This document shows positions 1-10,714 of a stretch of DNA of 64,000 nt, piece after piece. A model generated the notes under the pieces. It had not been told where the DNA came from. It worked only from the letters and a program-made list of their open reading frames with translations, and ran no database searches. The position numbers and the translations under genes are program-made. Position 1 is the first letter of the stretch. Each line of letters starts with the position of its first letter. This DNA comes from Rhyacophila brunnea (taxonomy: Eukaryota; Arthropoda; Insecta; Trichoptera; Rhyacophilidae), in NCBI GenBank assembly GCA_022495005.1, contig JAGYXB010000700.1, positions 124,001-188,000 on the forward strand, given 5' to 3'.

Positions 1-249
1 CATCTAATTTGTTGGCGTGAAAATTATGTTTAGGACACTCATGGTCAAACTATTATTCTACTGTACAAAGAGCCTGGTACGTGACAGTAATGGGAAACTA
101 CACATCAGTTTAATCGCGGAATTAACACCTTATCTTTCTCTCACTCCTGTAGCAGGCTGTCAAATTATACAACGATGTCATGTAGGTGATCATATTGTAA
201 CTACATGCACACGCCTTTAGATGCCATACTATTATAATAAATTAATAGT

Positions 250-605
250 GGTAGATATGATGTATGACGAGATTGCCCGCAGAATCAAACTGGCGCGGAG
301 TGCATTTGGGCTGAATAGTATCTTCAAAAGTAACCTCCCATTGAGTCTTGATGAATTTTAAGGTTGGACGGTCTTTAATATACGGCCCTATAATATGTCC
401 GATATAACATTTCACGGTGAAGTATGATACGGCGAACTGCATACGTACAAGTTTCCGGACACGAAAACCCGCCGGATAGACGAACTCGTAAAGTTCGATG
501 GATATACGTGGCAGTGAAGAACTAGGGACAGAGAAGAGCGGAGGGAGCTAGAGGAGGCCTTCATCCAACAATGGATCTACCGGCTGATGATAATGATGAT
601 TTTAA
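250..605 (+). pseudogene. RTE-type retrotransposon RT fragment, split
   Basis: Two pieces of an RTE-clade reverse transcriptase read on the plus strand. The first (about 250-360) gives DEIARRIKLARSAFGLNS then a KSNLPLSL motif, the conserved stretch just before the C-terminal region of RTE polymerases. The second (462-600) gives RRIDELVKF, then DREEWRELEEAFIQQW, the standard RTE C-terminal tail, and ends in ATG/GAT-type repeats as RTE 3' ends do. The residues normally between them are missing and a 100-bp RD repeat sits in the gap. An in-frame stop follows the TWQ motif. Reading and family assignment are direct; the deletion is inferred from what is missing. Confidence 0.75.
362..461 (-). repeat. 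RD repeat, left-end fragment
   Basis: Minus-strand copy of the outer 100 bp of the RD family (fuller copies at 5543 and 12957). It shares the inner stretch TTCGCCGTATCA and the edge TGTCCGGAAACTTGT. It sits exactly between the two RTE pieces. Confidence 0.7.
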
Positions 606-926
606 TAAATTGATGTTATATTATTTGTAAATAATGACTTCGACAAGAAATGGTTATCAAGCATGTTCCCTTTTCAAGTGGTGGCTTCTTTTGAATGGTT
701 CGCTCGTGTCCGGCCCTCCTGCGATCCCATGTTTCTTTTTTTTATATTTTAAAGGCTGTTGCGTCGAAAATTTACAAAGCGAACATACATAATAGTACTT
801 TGATGCAAAAATTTGTGTAGGAATACTTGGATCAATACATTTTCAATTGCACGACCATCACTGATAGATTTATGTATTATTATGTATTGGGCCAGTATTC
901 GCATTCATCTTTTATTTTTTATTTAT
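606..926. other. no gene seen
   Basis: AT-rich sequence with stop codons in all frames and no repeat shared with the rest of the window that I could recognise. Confidence 0.5.
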
Positions 927-930
927 TTAA

Positions 931-1741
931 GGGGGGACATGCTCGTCGAATGTCAAAATTGAGTTTTTATTGTATTTTCAAACCATGATCCTGGACACTC
1001 CTTAAACGTTGTAGATAATCTATTTATATAATTTTGAAGCCTTATTATCCTTTATAGTTATTTTAAAAATTAATTAATTAAGTCAATATTATTTTACTCC
1101 CTACTTTAATTATAGTTTGTCAATTTATGGCTACGGCCGTATGTTGTAGCTTAACCACTGGTGAATGACAAAAGAAATGGCGTATTTCAAAAAAACACTA
1201 CCTTACTCTTAGGTCAATAATTATTATAAAGCAATCATTATTCATAAGATGTTTATCACACTTGAATGGCCAAAGACATAGCTTATAATAAGTATCTTTA
1301 TAATCATCTTCAAATGTGTTAATCTTGCCGATTTTTTGAATAATAAAATGCCTAATTCTTGTCAAATTTGGGATCACAGAGATTATCAATATAATTTTTT
1401 ATCGTGAATATTTTACAAAAATTATCTCGTAATAAATTATACTAATGGTTTTATAAATGCGTTTAAAAATTAATAAATGTAAAAAATCTTAACACCACTG
1501 CACAGTTATGTACCGAAATATGACTATATTCTAAAACATTAGAGCGAGAGGTTTAAAAGAATACTATTTTATGTAACAAAAATACTTTATGCAGTCATCA
1601 AATGTTTAAAATAACTATAAAGGATAATAAGGCTTCAAAATTATATAAATAGATTATCTACAACGTTTAAGGAGTGTCCAGGATCATGGTTTGAAAATAC
1701 AATATAAACTCAATTTTGACCTTCGACGAGCATGTCCCCCC
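931..1741. mobile_element. Foldback MITE with long inverted ends, TTAA target duplication
   Basis: About 145 bp at each end are inverted copies (GGGGGGACATGCTCGTCGAA inward on the left; the complement on the right). TTAA lies immediately outside both ends (927-930 and 1742-1745), as in piggyBac-type insertions. The interior is AT-rich and non-coding. Related partial copies lie at 32725-33285 and 61978-62530. The superfamily is inferred only from the TTAA target. Confidence 0.8.
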
Positions 1742-1745
1742 TTAA

Positions 1746-2362
1746 GAAAACAAAACATTGTGGACATAACAAATCTAAAGTCAAGACGTGCATAACATGA
1801 GATTTACATTATAACATATTACCCTCACAAGAGAGAGGAAGAGAATATAGAAAATAATAATAATAATACTTAATAACAAAAAAAAACAAAATATACTAAA
1901 TAAAGTTTCAAAAACAAAATGCAAACTACATCATTGCAAATGTCTGTCTTTAGGGTGCGCATTTACTAATCTTGCACCCCTCGCTAATGGTGGCCGATAG
2001 GCTTTTCTTTCCACCAACCTCAAATCCCAAATTATTGTCACAAGACCACCAGTCACGGGTCATGATTGACCGTGATCAAAGTTAAGTTTAGTTAGCTCAA
2101 CACAACTGGTGCATATAGGCCTGTTACCGCTAAACCACAGTTTATTGGTTAATTCAACCAAGTAGACTGCTTCAAAAGTTAGCTCAAGTGACATCAAGAA
2201 GCGTTGCGGGCTTGTGATAACTTAGCCGTCGTTAACTACCGAGTAACTCAAAACGCATCTGTTCGACCTTCGTTGCACTAAATCTGTTACGGTTTGAGTG
2301 AACGTCGCGTCTATATCATCCATCCTGAGCGTATCATTATCATTCATCAACCTCATAATATA
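1746..2362. other. no gene seen
   Basis: No long frame and no repeat recognised. Between about 1960 and 2340 the composition is less AT-rich than its surroundings, so it may be older unique DNA. Confidence 0.4.
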
Positions 2363-2618
2363 TCGTCTCTGTTCTGGCAGAACACACTAACTGGAGAATA
2401 CTAGTTTTAAGTAATTTGACTTTGAAGTTGTTAAAATGTTTGAAATGGTCTATCGTGTGAATTTATTATGTAATCGTAAAAAGGATGACTTTAAAATAAA
2501 GACTGTTTATTTATTAAGAAGGTTTCCAGGCGATAAAGTGTGAAATAAGGAACATTTTGGTATAACTAACTCAATATGTCATTTTTCGAATTAGTGTCTT
2601 CTGCCAGAACAGTGACGA
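2363..2618. mobile_element. TA-target MITE (CTGTTCTGGCAGAA ends), copy 1
   Basis: Inverted ends TCGTCTCTGTTCTGGCAGAA and its near-complement, flanked by TA on both sides, consistent with a Tc1/mariner-type MITE of 256 bp. A second copy in inverted orientation is at 11388-11647. No coding capacity. Confidence 0.75.
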
Positions 2619-2620
2619 TA

Positions 2621-2930
2621 TCATCCATCAAAAGTGTAGCGTCCGTTTACAAGTGCGTGAACACAAAACCGGCCCCCGCGCGCCAGCCCTCTCAACATAA
2701 AGGTCAGTGTCTGGCATCCTGTGTAAACTCCCCCCCCCGCTAGATCCGTAATCCACCAATCCACCATCAACTTAAAATTACAGTCCACTGCTAAAAGCGC
2801 CACCTATGGGTTAGTAAAAAAAGTACTCGCGCGCCTGGTCCTTTCTCAATTGCCGTTTTTCAAAAAGTCCTTACTGCAATTACTTTGTACTTGCAATCTA
2901 GTGACAGAGCGGCTAATGCTATATTTTATT
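2621..2930. other. no gene seen
   Basis: Contains runs of C (2729-2737) and GC-richer patches but no credible frame. Confidence 0.4.
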
Positions 2931-3415
2931 ACAACGTTTTTCTTAGCTCGTATTCTTATTTGTCCGGTGGTTGTTTGTCCGGTGGTCGTTTGTCCGGTAC
3001 AAATCTTGCAATCGATTTTTAACTAACTTCCCGACTAGCTAGACATTTGAAACTTTTAGAATATATCAGAACACGATGCCAATGCAGTTTTTAATGCTTT
3101 TAGCCATCTTTAAGTAGAATTGAATTCATTTTCAGTTAATTTTGTTTTGTATGAAAAGTTATTTCGGAAGAAATCCGTAAAAAGTAAATCTATTATTGGT
3201 TGTTAAGTGGGTCCTAGCAACTAAATTATTAATATTATTATATACGTGCGTTACTGTGGAAATCAATATGGAGTGTCAAATGACATTTCAATATATTTAT
3301 TCAGTATTTCTATGAAGTACAAATTTTTTGATCGTTTAAGCTAGTCTGTTTATATGATTCAACAGAAAATTTAAAAACGTTGTATTTAAAAAGTTCTTTT
3401 TATCTTGTAATTATT
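2931..3415 (+). repeat. RC dispersed repeat, full-length-like copy
   Basis: Starts at ACAACGTTTTTCTTAGCTCG, carries three near-tandem TTGTCCGGT units, an inner AAATCTTGCAATCG motif, and ends at CTTTTTATCTTGTAATTATT. Other copies: 12491-12935 (minus), 24142-26086 (interrupted), 26278-26378 (end only), 36989-37145 (minus, partial), 37335-37788. No protein was recognised; probably a non-autonomous DNA element, but I saw no clear target duplication. Confidence 0.75.
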
Positions 3416-3504
3416 TTAAATAATGTAAAGGCGGGAGTTTTGAATATATGAATTTAAATTACATTTGGTCCGTTTAGTTTAGGTTAACCAATTATTTAGT
3501 TAGT

Positions 3505-3900
3505 CCATGACATCACAATGGTAACAGTACGTAGGTATATAATTTAAATACTTACTTTCTGTAGACAGGACGATTAGGGGGCAAAGTTTCCACCATTATT
3601 GTTATTATTGATTAGAAGATCTTACCTGAAAATGAAAACAAAATTGTCATTAGTAAATGGTCATGTTATTATTTACCCATACCTAATAAAAAAAATCGGT
3701 ATGTGTACTTATGTACGCACGTTAGAAGTTATACTTCTTTGGCGTAACAAAACAAAAACAAAACTTGTAATAAACTAGATTCTTCGACTAGCTCTTAATT
3801 ATCTTGTTAAATTACACACTTAAGAAAAAGGACCGCTTATTGGAACGCCGTTGGTTGATTTCTATACATCTTAATTTATATTACTAAATTATATAATTAT
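3505..3900 (+). repeat. tRNA-Ile-like element, left half
   Basis: Matches about 380 bp of the copy at 48325-48720, from TAGTCCATGACATCACAATG through GGCAAAGTTTCCACCATT to the GAAGTTATACTTC palindrome and beyond. It lacks the tRNA-like part that the 34150 and 48325 copies carry. Confidence 0.7.
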
Positions 3901-4140
3901 TTGTGTCGCTACATTTCAAAATCAGCCAAGTCCACCTTTAGGGATTTTTGACTTTTTGTGAATTGCTGAAGAACTAATGCTTTCTAACACTTCTGTATTA
4001 TCAAAACCATCCAAATCCGCCTGTATAATAAGTAAATGATGAACAGTTGTTACAAAAAATATATAATAAACAAATTATTCTTAACTTAGCTTAACTATTC
4101 ATAATTTGTTTATTGTATTTTTTGTAACCTTTGACTTGAT

Positions 4141-4410
4141 AGTGGGTCCCAGGTTCGAATCCTGGCTCTGGCAAGTACACATATTGTTTTTCAATATGTG
4201 TGTGAGTCAGGGTATGGACCTAATAGGTTGAGCAAGTGGCTGACATCCATTTCTCGTAAAAAAAATCTGTTAATACAAACCTCTACTCTGTGGAGGCCCA
4301 TATGATCCTATTAGGATCGGACATGGTCAAAAAAAAAATATCTGGGGCCTAATGCTAGCAGTGCCTATGTCAAATATACCAATTGTTCAGTACATTCGAT
4401 TATTTATTTC
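4141..4410 (+). repeat. SINE1, 5'-truncated copy
   Basis: tRNA-derived SINE. This copy begins at the B box (GGTTCGAATCC) and keeps the body: TCAGGGTATGGACCTAATAG, ACTCTGTGGAGGCCCATATG, GATCCTATTAGGATCGGACA. Fuller copies are at 44533 and 55617. Non-coding, and dependent on a partner LINE for movement. Confidence 0.8.
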
Positions 4411-4479
4411 TTAAATTGTATTGATTTATTATATAAGCTAGAGTAAAGAGAGCTCGTTGTCAGTGTGTGTTTACCTTTG

Positions 4480-4545
4480 GTGAGTGTACACGGCGCCTGA
4501 AGATGCCGAAAGGCGAAACCCGGGTCGTAAAAAACGACTAAAATT
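4480..4545 (+). ncRNA. Hammerhead-ribozyme-like motif
   Basis: Core CTGAAGA at 4497-4503, a small hairpin GCC-GAAA-GGC at 4505-4514, the conserved GAAA at 4515-4518, a very short self-complementary stem CCCGGG, then TC. This order and the tiny stem III resemble hammerheads of Penelope-like elements and retrozymes. Weak points: one extra base before the hairpin and only about two pairs visible for stem I. It lies just past a SINE. Self-cleavage is inference. Confidence 0.35.
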
Positions 4546-4624
4546 TAATATTACAGAGCTTGAATCCATTAGAATTTAAATTCAAATTCCATCAAGTACC
4601 TTCAGTCGATAGTATTAATATTAT

Positions 4625-4785
4625 TATGCTTTAGTTTGGGCAGGATTTAATTGAATTTTAAAAACTAACTACCATCTGTAAATAGTATTCTTAGTTCAAT
4701 GAAAACAAATAAGTGTGTTTTAAAAAGTTTAGTGTGCACTATTTATGTCGAATCTTAGCCGCCTACTTCCAACCCACTGGTATTA
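4625..4785 (-). repeat. End of the long-TIR hAT-like element
   Basis: About 150 bp similar to the inverted ends of the element at 15987-16863: an AACTAACTACCATCTGTAAA-type block and an outer end related to CAGTGGCGAAGGGTGGAGG. Further ends of the family lie at 43640-43790. Confidence 0.6.
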
Positions 4786-5139
4786 CACGTGCGAGGTGGA
4801 ATCTGTAGAGATACCGTTTTATCGTGTGTTCCTCCATTTCTTTGTAAAAACATTATTATCTACCTTCACAAATAGACATCATTGCAGTTGCACATTTCTA
4901 ACAGTGTCGATCGTCAAGTATATACGTCTTGCCTGTCGCATCTGAGAGGCCAACGAGTGATGGGGATCTATCTGACTATTCTTGTAAATTGCTGTACCAA
5001 CAGCAATCTGCGGTACTTACTAGCTGTTACAGTACTGTTTTACTGACGCGGCCGTGTCGAACCAGCATTACAGCATTAGAACAGAGCTGATTTCAGGAAT
5101 TACTCTGCCCCGGGCCGTTGTGAATTCAGTATTATTTAA

Positions 5140-5500
5140 GGCTATACCTCAGTTGAGGCATGGTCTAAAAAGATCGTGGCTAGGCGATGCGCGGATTGTG
5201 CAAATGACGCGTGCCGAACGAAATATAATTTGTCATATAAATCCAGCATGCGTCCATTTAATGTTCTGTTTATTGTTCTATTAGTAACAATAATAATATA
5301 TTCATTGAAATGTTTTCTTTTTCAAGTAAATGGGTAACGTTTTTTAGTCATCTTTACACGATTTAAGAATTAATACCTCTATCGCCATCACGAAACAAAT
5401 GTACGTGTAAACAGCTCGACGTTCGCTCTCCGATAGCCAGCGAGTCCAAAATTTCGTCGCATCTATAGTTGAAAATTATTTTCTGTTTCACTGAAGTATC
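5140..5500 (-). mobile_element. TTAA MITE, copy 1
   Basis: Minus-strand copy of a roughly 300-370-bp family with ends GRCGGTACTTCAG and CTGAAGTA. TTAA at 5136-5139 flanks the left side; the right target copy is mutated. It holds the shared block AAACGGCAAATAATTTTCAA (reverse complement here). The short frame at 5054-5284 crosses this repeat and is not a gene. Confidence 0.75.
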
Positions 5501-5542
5501 AATACAATACAAGTGCATCGGTAACCTAGTTGTGTAAACCCA

Positions 5543-5960
5543 TGTCCGGAAACTTGTACGTATGCGTTCGCCGTATCACATTTCACCGTGAAATGTTGTA
5601 TCGGAAATATATGGCCGTACATAATATATTAATAATACGACATAATATCATTGGGTCGTATAGCACTGACATAAAATTCATGTCTTAATAAAACACGGTT
5701 CTTGTCAGTTTACACTGCATGTCATCAGCAAACAATTTTTAAAAATAACCGATTTACTGGATTCTTTGTTAGGTTAGGTCAGGTTTTCATTCTTGAATTC
5801 ATGAATTTTGTCAAAATTAGCTATGAAAATTGAATTAATGTTCATATTGAATCTAATAAAATTGGAGACCGTATAATATACGGTCATCTCTTTCCGATAA
5901 GAAAGCTCACGGCGAACTGTGCCACGGTGTAATGTTTTACGTAAAATTTACGGAGTAGAT
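5543..5960 (+). repeat. RD repeat, near-complete copy
   Basis: About 410 bp bounded by GTCCGGAAACTTGTACGTATG on the left and an imperfect inverted end (CGGCGAACTGTGCCACGGTG) on the right, with an internal TTAGGTTAGGTCAGG tract. The best match is at 12957-13370. The imperfect 90-bp inverted ends suggest a MITE. No coding capacity. Confidence 0.7.
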
Positions 5961-6260
5961 GCGCTGGAGTAATATGGGAATTAATGAGAATTGACTGTAT
6001 TCGATCTATTTTAATTCATTAGTATCATTGATATACTGCTGGATGAATCATATGCTTCTTAAAATGACGCCCGATTTTCAGCGACTCGGCCAGTGTTAAA
6101 GCTTACTGTTTTAATATCAGCGGACTTAACTCGATATAAGCTCACTTAATATTTGTCTCGAAAACGACCTGGCAATAATTATGAGTAAGCCCGATCTAGC
6201 TTGCATCTTACTCTAACTAATAGTCAGCGCATGACGACTTGCTCTGTCCGCTCAGACATG

Positions 6261-6681
6261 AATTTTTGGGAATGGGACAACTGGACTCCGGACAATTGGA
6301 CGCCGCACTGTCGTAGACACGTATACATAACGTAGACGAGGTATTTTAATCAGTTTCTATCTACTACTTAGTAGTTTTGATTCATTTTACTCTTAATATA
6401 ATGTATTCTTTATTGCGGATTAAGAATTACCATGCCTAAGGCTTTATATAAAATAAAAAACTCTTTTTTCGTTGGAACTTAAACATATGCACGATTAAAT
6501 CATTATTTACGTCTGCATATTTACATTCTCACAAACTATTAAATCATAATATAATCATTTAAATATAAATAATAATATTAAATTTTTTTTAACCTTAATT
6601 TAGTACCTATAAGTACCTATCGTCTATTTATTTTCGACGTCCAGTTGTCCCGGTGCCAAATCGTCCTAGACCCGAATTTTT
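6261..6681. repeat. Probable inverted-end element (GGGACAACTGGAC)
   Basis: GGGACAACTGGAC near the left edge and its complement GTCCAGTTGTCCC near the right edge, each next to an ATTTTTGG / CGAATTTTT block. Interior is AT-rich and non-coding. Only one copy was seen, so family status is inferred from the inverted ends. Confidence 0.45.
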
Positions 6682-7425
6682 GGTAGCTTGCAAGCTTTGG
6701 TTTGCAGACCCTTAGGGTCACTATTCCAAGAACGCAAATTTAGTTTTACAGTCAGGGCAATACGGGTGAAATTTGGGAATCCATGTTAACGGTCTTAACG
6801 CATTATACCTACAAGGAAATATTATAAGACGATATTCGTAATATCTTCTTTTGTGGTACATTTTTAAAATGACACTTGTATGGGAACTCCTCATCTAGTA
6901 GTATATCAATGATAAGCATTTACTTTGCGTTTGACTATTCAAGGAATATAGTATTATAGAATCAAAAAATCACTTGTGTACTTATTTGGGTGTAAGTTGG
7001 AATCGCAATAGTTTCATCTTTCGACAGGTGAAATAATACCTTGATTCATGTCTGCCCATCCTACCATGGCCTGCGCTTTGCAGCCATCACATAGTACCGA
7101 CCACCACCACCTATCAGCGACCAAGATGGCGATACTCTGTTCATCTTCTACGTACTCCAAGAACGGTCAATTACGGCCTACTCCGCGAATTACGATATAC
7201 ACAATATAATACACTCTTTGCAAAAGTACAGCCTTACTACAAAATAATTTAATATTTATCTTAAAATAAAACGAGTGTGGCTGATTTTTTTATAATGTAA
7301 ACAAATTATAAATTGAAGAAGTTTTTACGCACTACAACAAGTCATGAGGCCCGGTGACAGTAGTATATTTAGTAATAGAAGTGAAACAATTACAAATACT
7401 CAGGCTTTGAGAAAATCAATAAATA
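6682..7425. other. no gene seen
   Basis: Mostly AT-rich. A GC-richer block at 7040-7180 has no sustained frame and no match elsewhere in the window; it could be unique host DNA. Confidence 0.4.
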
Positions 7426-8275
7426 CAAAGGGTTGGAGCGGACCCTTTTTTGGGTTGCTCCTCTCCAGCTCCGCTCCGGAACCTAATACTTGCTCCAGTC
7501 CGCTGCGAGTAAAAAAAATAATAGGTAAGTATTATAATATGCAGAGCGTTGGAGCGGAGCTCGGAGCACTGGAGCAATGGCATTATACCCGAAGCATGAG
7601 CGGAGCCGAACCACTGAAAATTTGCAGTGCTCCACTGCTCCGGATATTTTTTTTTATTATTGAATGTTCATCCTAAAATCCAATGAAAATAGTATATTTT
7701 GACACTTTAATCTCACTTTTTTGACAGAAGAGGCAAATAATGAGAGACGACTTGCTGTCGGTTTGTTTAATAGAATTAATAATGAAAATGACGATTATTT
7801 TAAACTACTTATTTTTTTATTTTATTTTTTAACATTTTTATACATATAATATATACTTATTAAAACTTTTTACCCGGAGCGGAGCAGACCCTGGAGCAGA
7901 GCCGGAGCAAGTATTAGGTCCCGGAGCGGAGCTGGAGCGGAGCAACTCAAGAAATGGTCCGCTCCAACGCTCTGAGTATATGTATACGAATGTAAAAAAA
8001 AATAGTAGTTTTAAAACAAGTTTATTAATTATTCGTCATTTTCATTATAAAAAGTGAGGTTATTTATCATTTAGCAGTGTTCCAGTGTTGCACACTATCA
8101 AAAGATATAATATTTTCATTGGGTTTTAGGACGAAAATTTAATAATAATAAAAAAAATATCCGGAGCAGTGGGGTATTACAAATTTTCGGTGCTCCGGCG
8201 CCGCTCCTGCTCCAGGTAAAACCATATTGCTCCACCGCTCCGTGCTCCTGCCCCGATCTCCACTCCAACGCTCTG
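7426..8275 (-). mobile_element. hAT MITE (GGAGC-rich), outer copy
   Basis: Ends are a decayed CAAAGGGTTGGAGCGG on the left and CTCCAACGCTCTG on the right, the complement of CAGAGCGTTGGAG. Flanking 8-mers AATAAATA (7418-7425) and TATAAATA (8276-8283) differ at one base, as expected for an 8-bp hAT target duplication. Subterminal DNA is packed with GGAGC/GCTCC motifs. It is split by a second copy at 7542-7974. No transposase. Confidence 0.8.
7542..7974 (+). mobile_element. hAT MITE (GGAGC-rich), inner copy nested in its own family
   Basis: Ends CAGAGCGTTGGAGCGGAG and its complement CCGCTCCAACGCTCTG. Flanks ATAATATG and AGTATATG match at 6 of 8 positions. Removing it and one flank restores the outer copy's alignment (AGTATTATAATATG joined to TATACGAATG). 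The frames at 7344-7676 and 8116-8349 merely run through these GCTCC repeats. Confidence 0.8.
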
Positions 8276-8283
8276 TATAAATA

Positions 8284-9477
8284 TATTGTGACCTTACCGA
8301 GAATCGAGCTCGAATGAAAGATACGCATTACGCATATAAAATCGGCCATCTTTTAATTTTATGAAGACTATAATTTCTCATATGGCTACCAATTTAACGA
8401 CACTAAAAAAAATGCTATAAATTATATTTCTCAAACTTCATACTAATTAGTAGTCCAAAACTACAACTTCTTTTTGAAACGATTTCCGTTTTCTCACAAG
8501 CTGTTTTCGCTGTCTAAATTTAAAACATAGTAAGGGACATTTTATATTGTATTTTTAAATACCTACACAATCACCTAATACACATTCCTGTGTGTTTTAA
8601 AAATTGCTTCATTTTCGAAATTTTCAACATTAAAACCTAGTAACTACGCCTTGCCGCCAGTAAACAAATTCATTATACAGTATCAAGGAAAACAATTTCT
8701 AAACCAAGTATGTGAGCAACACTTGCTGGGCTATAACTTTGTGGCATTATTTTATACTTTGTGGATTGTGGCATTATTTTATAATATTATTATGGTATTC
8801 TCCTTAGATTATGGCCACACTGCGATTTGAAGTAGACTTTTGTTTCATGCAGTATAATACTGATAAACATGAAATGATAAATACACTCACAAAAGTCGAC
8901 TGCTTAATCTACAAACCAGCTAACTGTAATTTTGACCATTTGTTATTATAAAGCATATTTTCTATGCTCACACAAAATTTAAAATTCCTAAACCTATAAA
9001 TACATGCGTTGTCGTTCTTCATACAAAACACCCAACTGCAGGGGCAAAATTTCCAATATCATAAATGGAACAACTCCGCTCTTTATATAAAGTTTCTTAT
9101 ATATAAAAGGGAAGCAAAAATAGTGTATTAATTATTCATTGTGCAGCTTGTTTGTAAAACAATAAATTGGAATTGTTAAATTCCGCTGGATAGTTAAAGT
9201 ATTAAGTTTTTTCTCCTTCCTGAACAATTTGCCCAAATGGAGTTAGCCGGTTTGCAGATTAAACAGTCGAAGTGCAATAAATAATCTAGTATAGAATCAA
9301 TTGTAATCATCTAAAAGATTTTTTATTGATATTGAGTTGATTTAAGTCATATACCTATATTAAATAACGATTTAAGTTGGCACATTTTATGGGGATTCCC
9401 CGCGGTATTTACCCAGTTCTTGGAAATGTATGCTCGAATCAAACAATAATATTACTAATGGTGTCTACCATTGCCGA
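8284..9477. other. no gene seen
   Basis: AT-rich, stops in every frame, and no shared repeat recognised. Confidence 0.5.
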
Positions 9478-9800
9478 CTAAAGTAGAAAGCCACAGAACA
9501 GATAATAAATAGAATACCGATACGCTATATTCAATACACCGCATGGTGAAGCAAGCTATTGAATGTGTGAGTGTCCTACGAAAATGAAGCACGCATTATG
9601 CACGTGCAATAGTGTGTGTAATATACCAACATTACATGAGCGTAAATGCATAAACCGAGAGCAGTTTTCAATATTCGACGTAAAACGTATTCTAGACACG
9701 TGTGGAAGTTTAACCCGGGTTCTTCCTTACTCGAGTCGGTTACCTGCTATCGCCTTACCCGTTGTGTATTTCAGTTCCCATTATTTCTGAGTTCCCTGTA
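9478..9800 (+). repeat. RK repeat, copy 1
   Basis: About 320 bp running from ACAGATAATAAATAGAATAC to TTCCCATTATTTCTGAGTTC. Shares GTGAGTGTCCTACGAAAATG, CACGTGCAATAGTGTGTGTA and CTCGAGTCGGTTACCTGC with copies at 10849 (minus), 52531 and, partially, 14098. The two ends are imperfect inverted complements. The frame at 9563-9790 is not conserved between copies. Confidence 0.75.
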
Positions 9801-10406
9801 GAAAGCCGATACATTCACAACGACTGGTCCTACTTTTTCCGCCCCTCCCGTTGTTGTCTATATATGAACTGTCATTGTTCTATAATCTATAGAGTGCTCA
9901 TACTGACGCGTCTGTCGTGTTCACACAGGGAATGGTTTAATTTGAATATATACCTAAGTTACATGATAAATTATACACTAGCATTAACACACCTTCTACA
10001 ATAATGTAATGCGTAGATCAATGCTACATATTTTTTGGAAATCAATATTACCACCGGTCTTTGTATGAAGGACTATTCTGACTTTGACAGCTGATGAATA
10101 ACATATATTAATATATTTGATTTGAGAATTTTTTATAATTCAATTGGAAACGAGAAAGGGCTAATCAATATGTCAAGCAATTTGGGATCTGATTTCGACA
10201 GCTGAACAGTGGACCACTCGTTGCTAGTGCAAAAAGATATGCTCAGGCTTTATTAATCTAAAGACGGCGCTGCGTCTACACAAGAAATGTATTATTCATT
10301 TGACATCACTTAAATTTTAATAATATGAAGGTTTTGAATTAAATTTGTGTAGATACTGTTATTTCAATTTGGGAATCCATTAATTCTTGTAGATTGGATG
10401 GTAAAG
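9801..10406. other. no gene seen
   Basis: No convincing frame. The short frame at 9762-10004 starts inside the repeat on its left and has no recognisable motif. Confidence 0.4.
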
Positions 10407-10441
10407 CCCAGGGAACTCAGAAATTATTATCTGTTATGTGG
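10407..10441. repeat. RK-end mini-remnant
   Basis: AGGGAACTCAGAAATTATTA followed by TCTGTT looks like the two outer ends of RK joined with almost nothing between. TGGTAAAGCCCA-type direct repeats lie on each side. Confidence 0.35.
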
Positions 10442-10714
10442 TAAAGCCCATAAAACAGTGTGTTATGTGTTCGGCAACGGATATCCTTACCAACAATCCT
10501 TCACGTGGTCCAGTGGAAGGTATACGTCGGTAATTAGACTCAGTGGATGTTAATCTTCAGTGTTTTTTATTCGTCAATTAATCTCAAAGTATAGTTACAT
10601 GGTATAAATAAAAGGGAAAGAGTTCGATCCGCAGTGAAACAACTCGGAGGGTAGAGCTGAGTTAAGTTTGAACAAGTTGAATGGTATTAGAATCATTTAT
10701 AATGTTATAAATAT

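Noticed and set aside
7344..7676. 110-codon plus-strand frame
   Set aside because: Runs through the GGAGC repeats of a hAT MITE; it depends on the inner insertion and has no conserved counterpart in the outer copy.
8116..8349. 77-codon minus-strand frame
   Set aside because: Same repeat family, with the start outside the element; shadow of GC-rich repeats.
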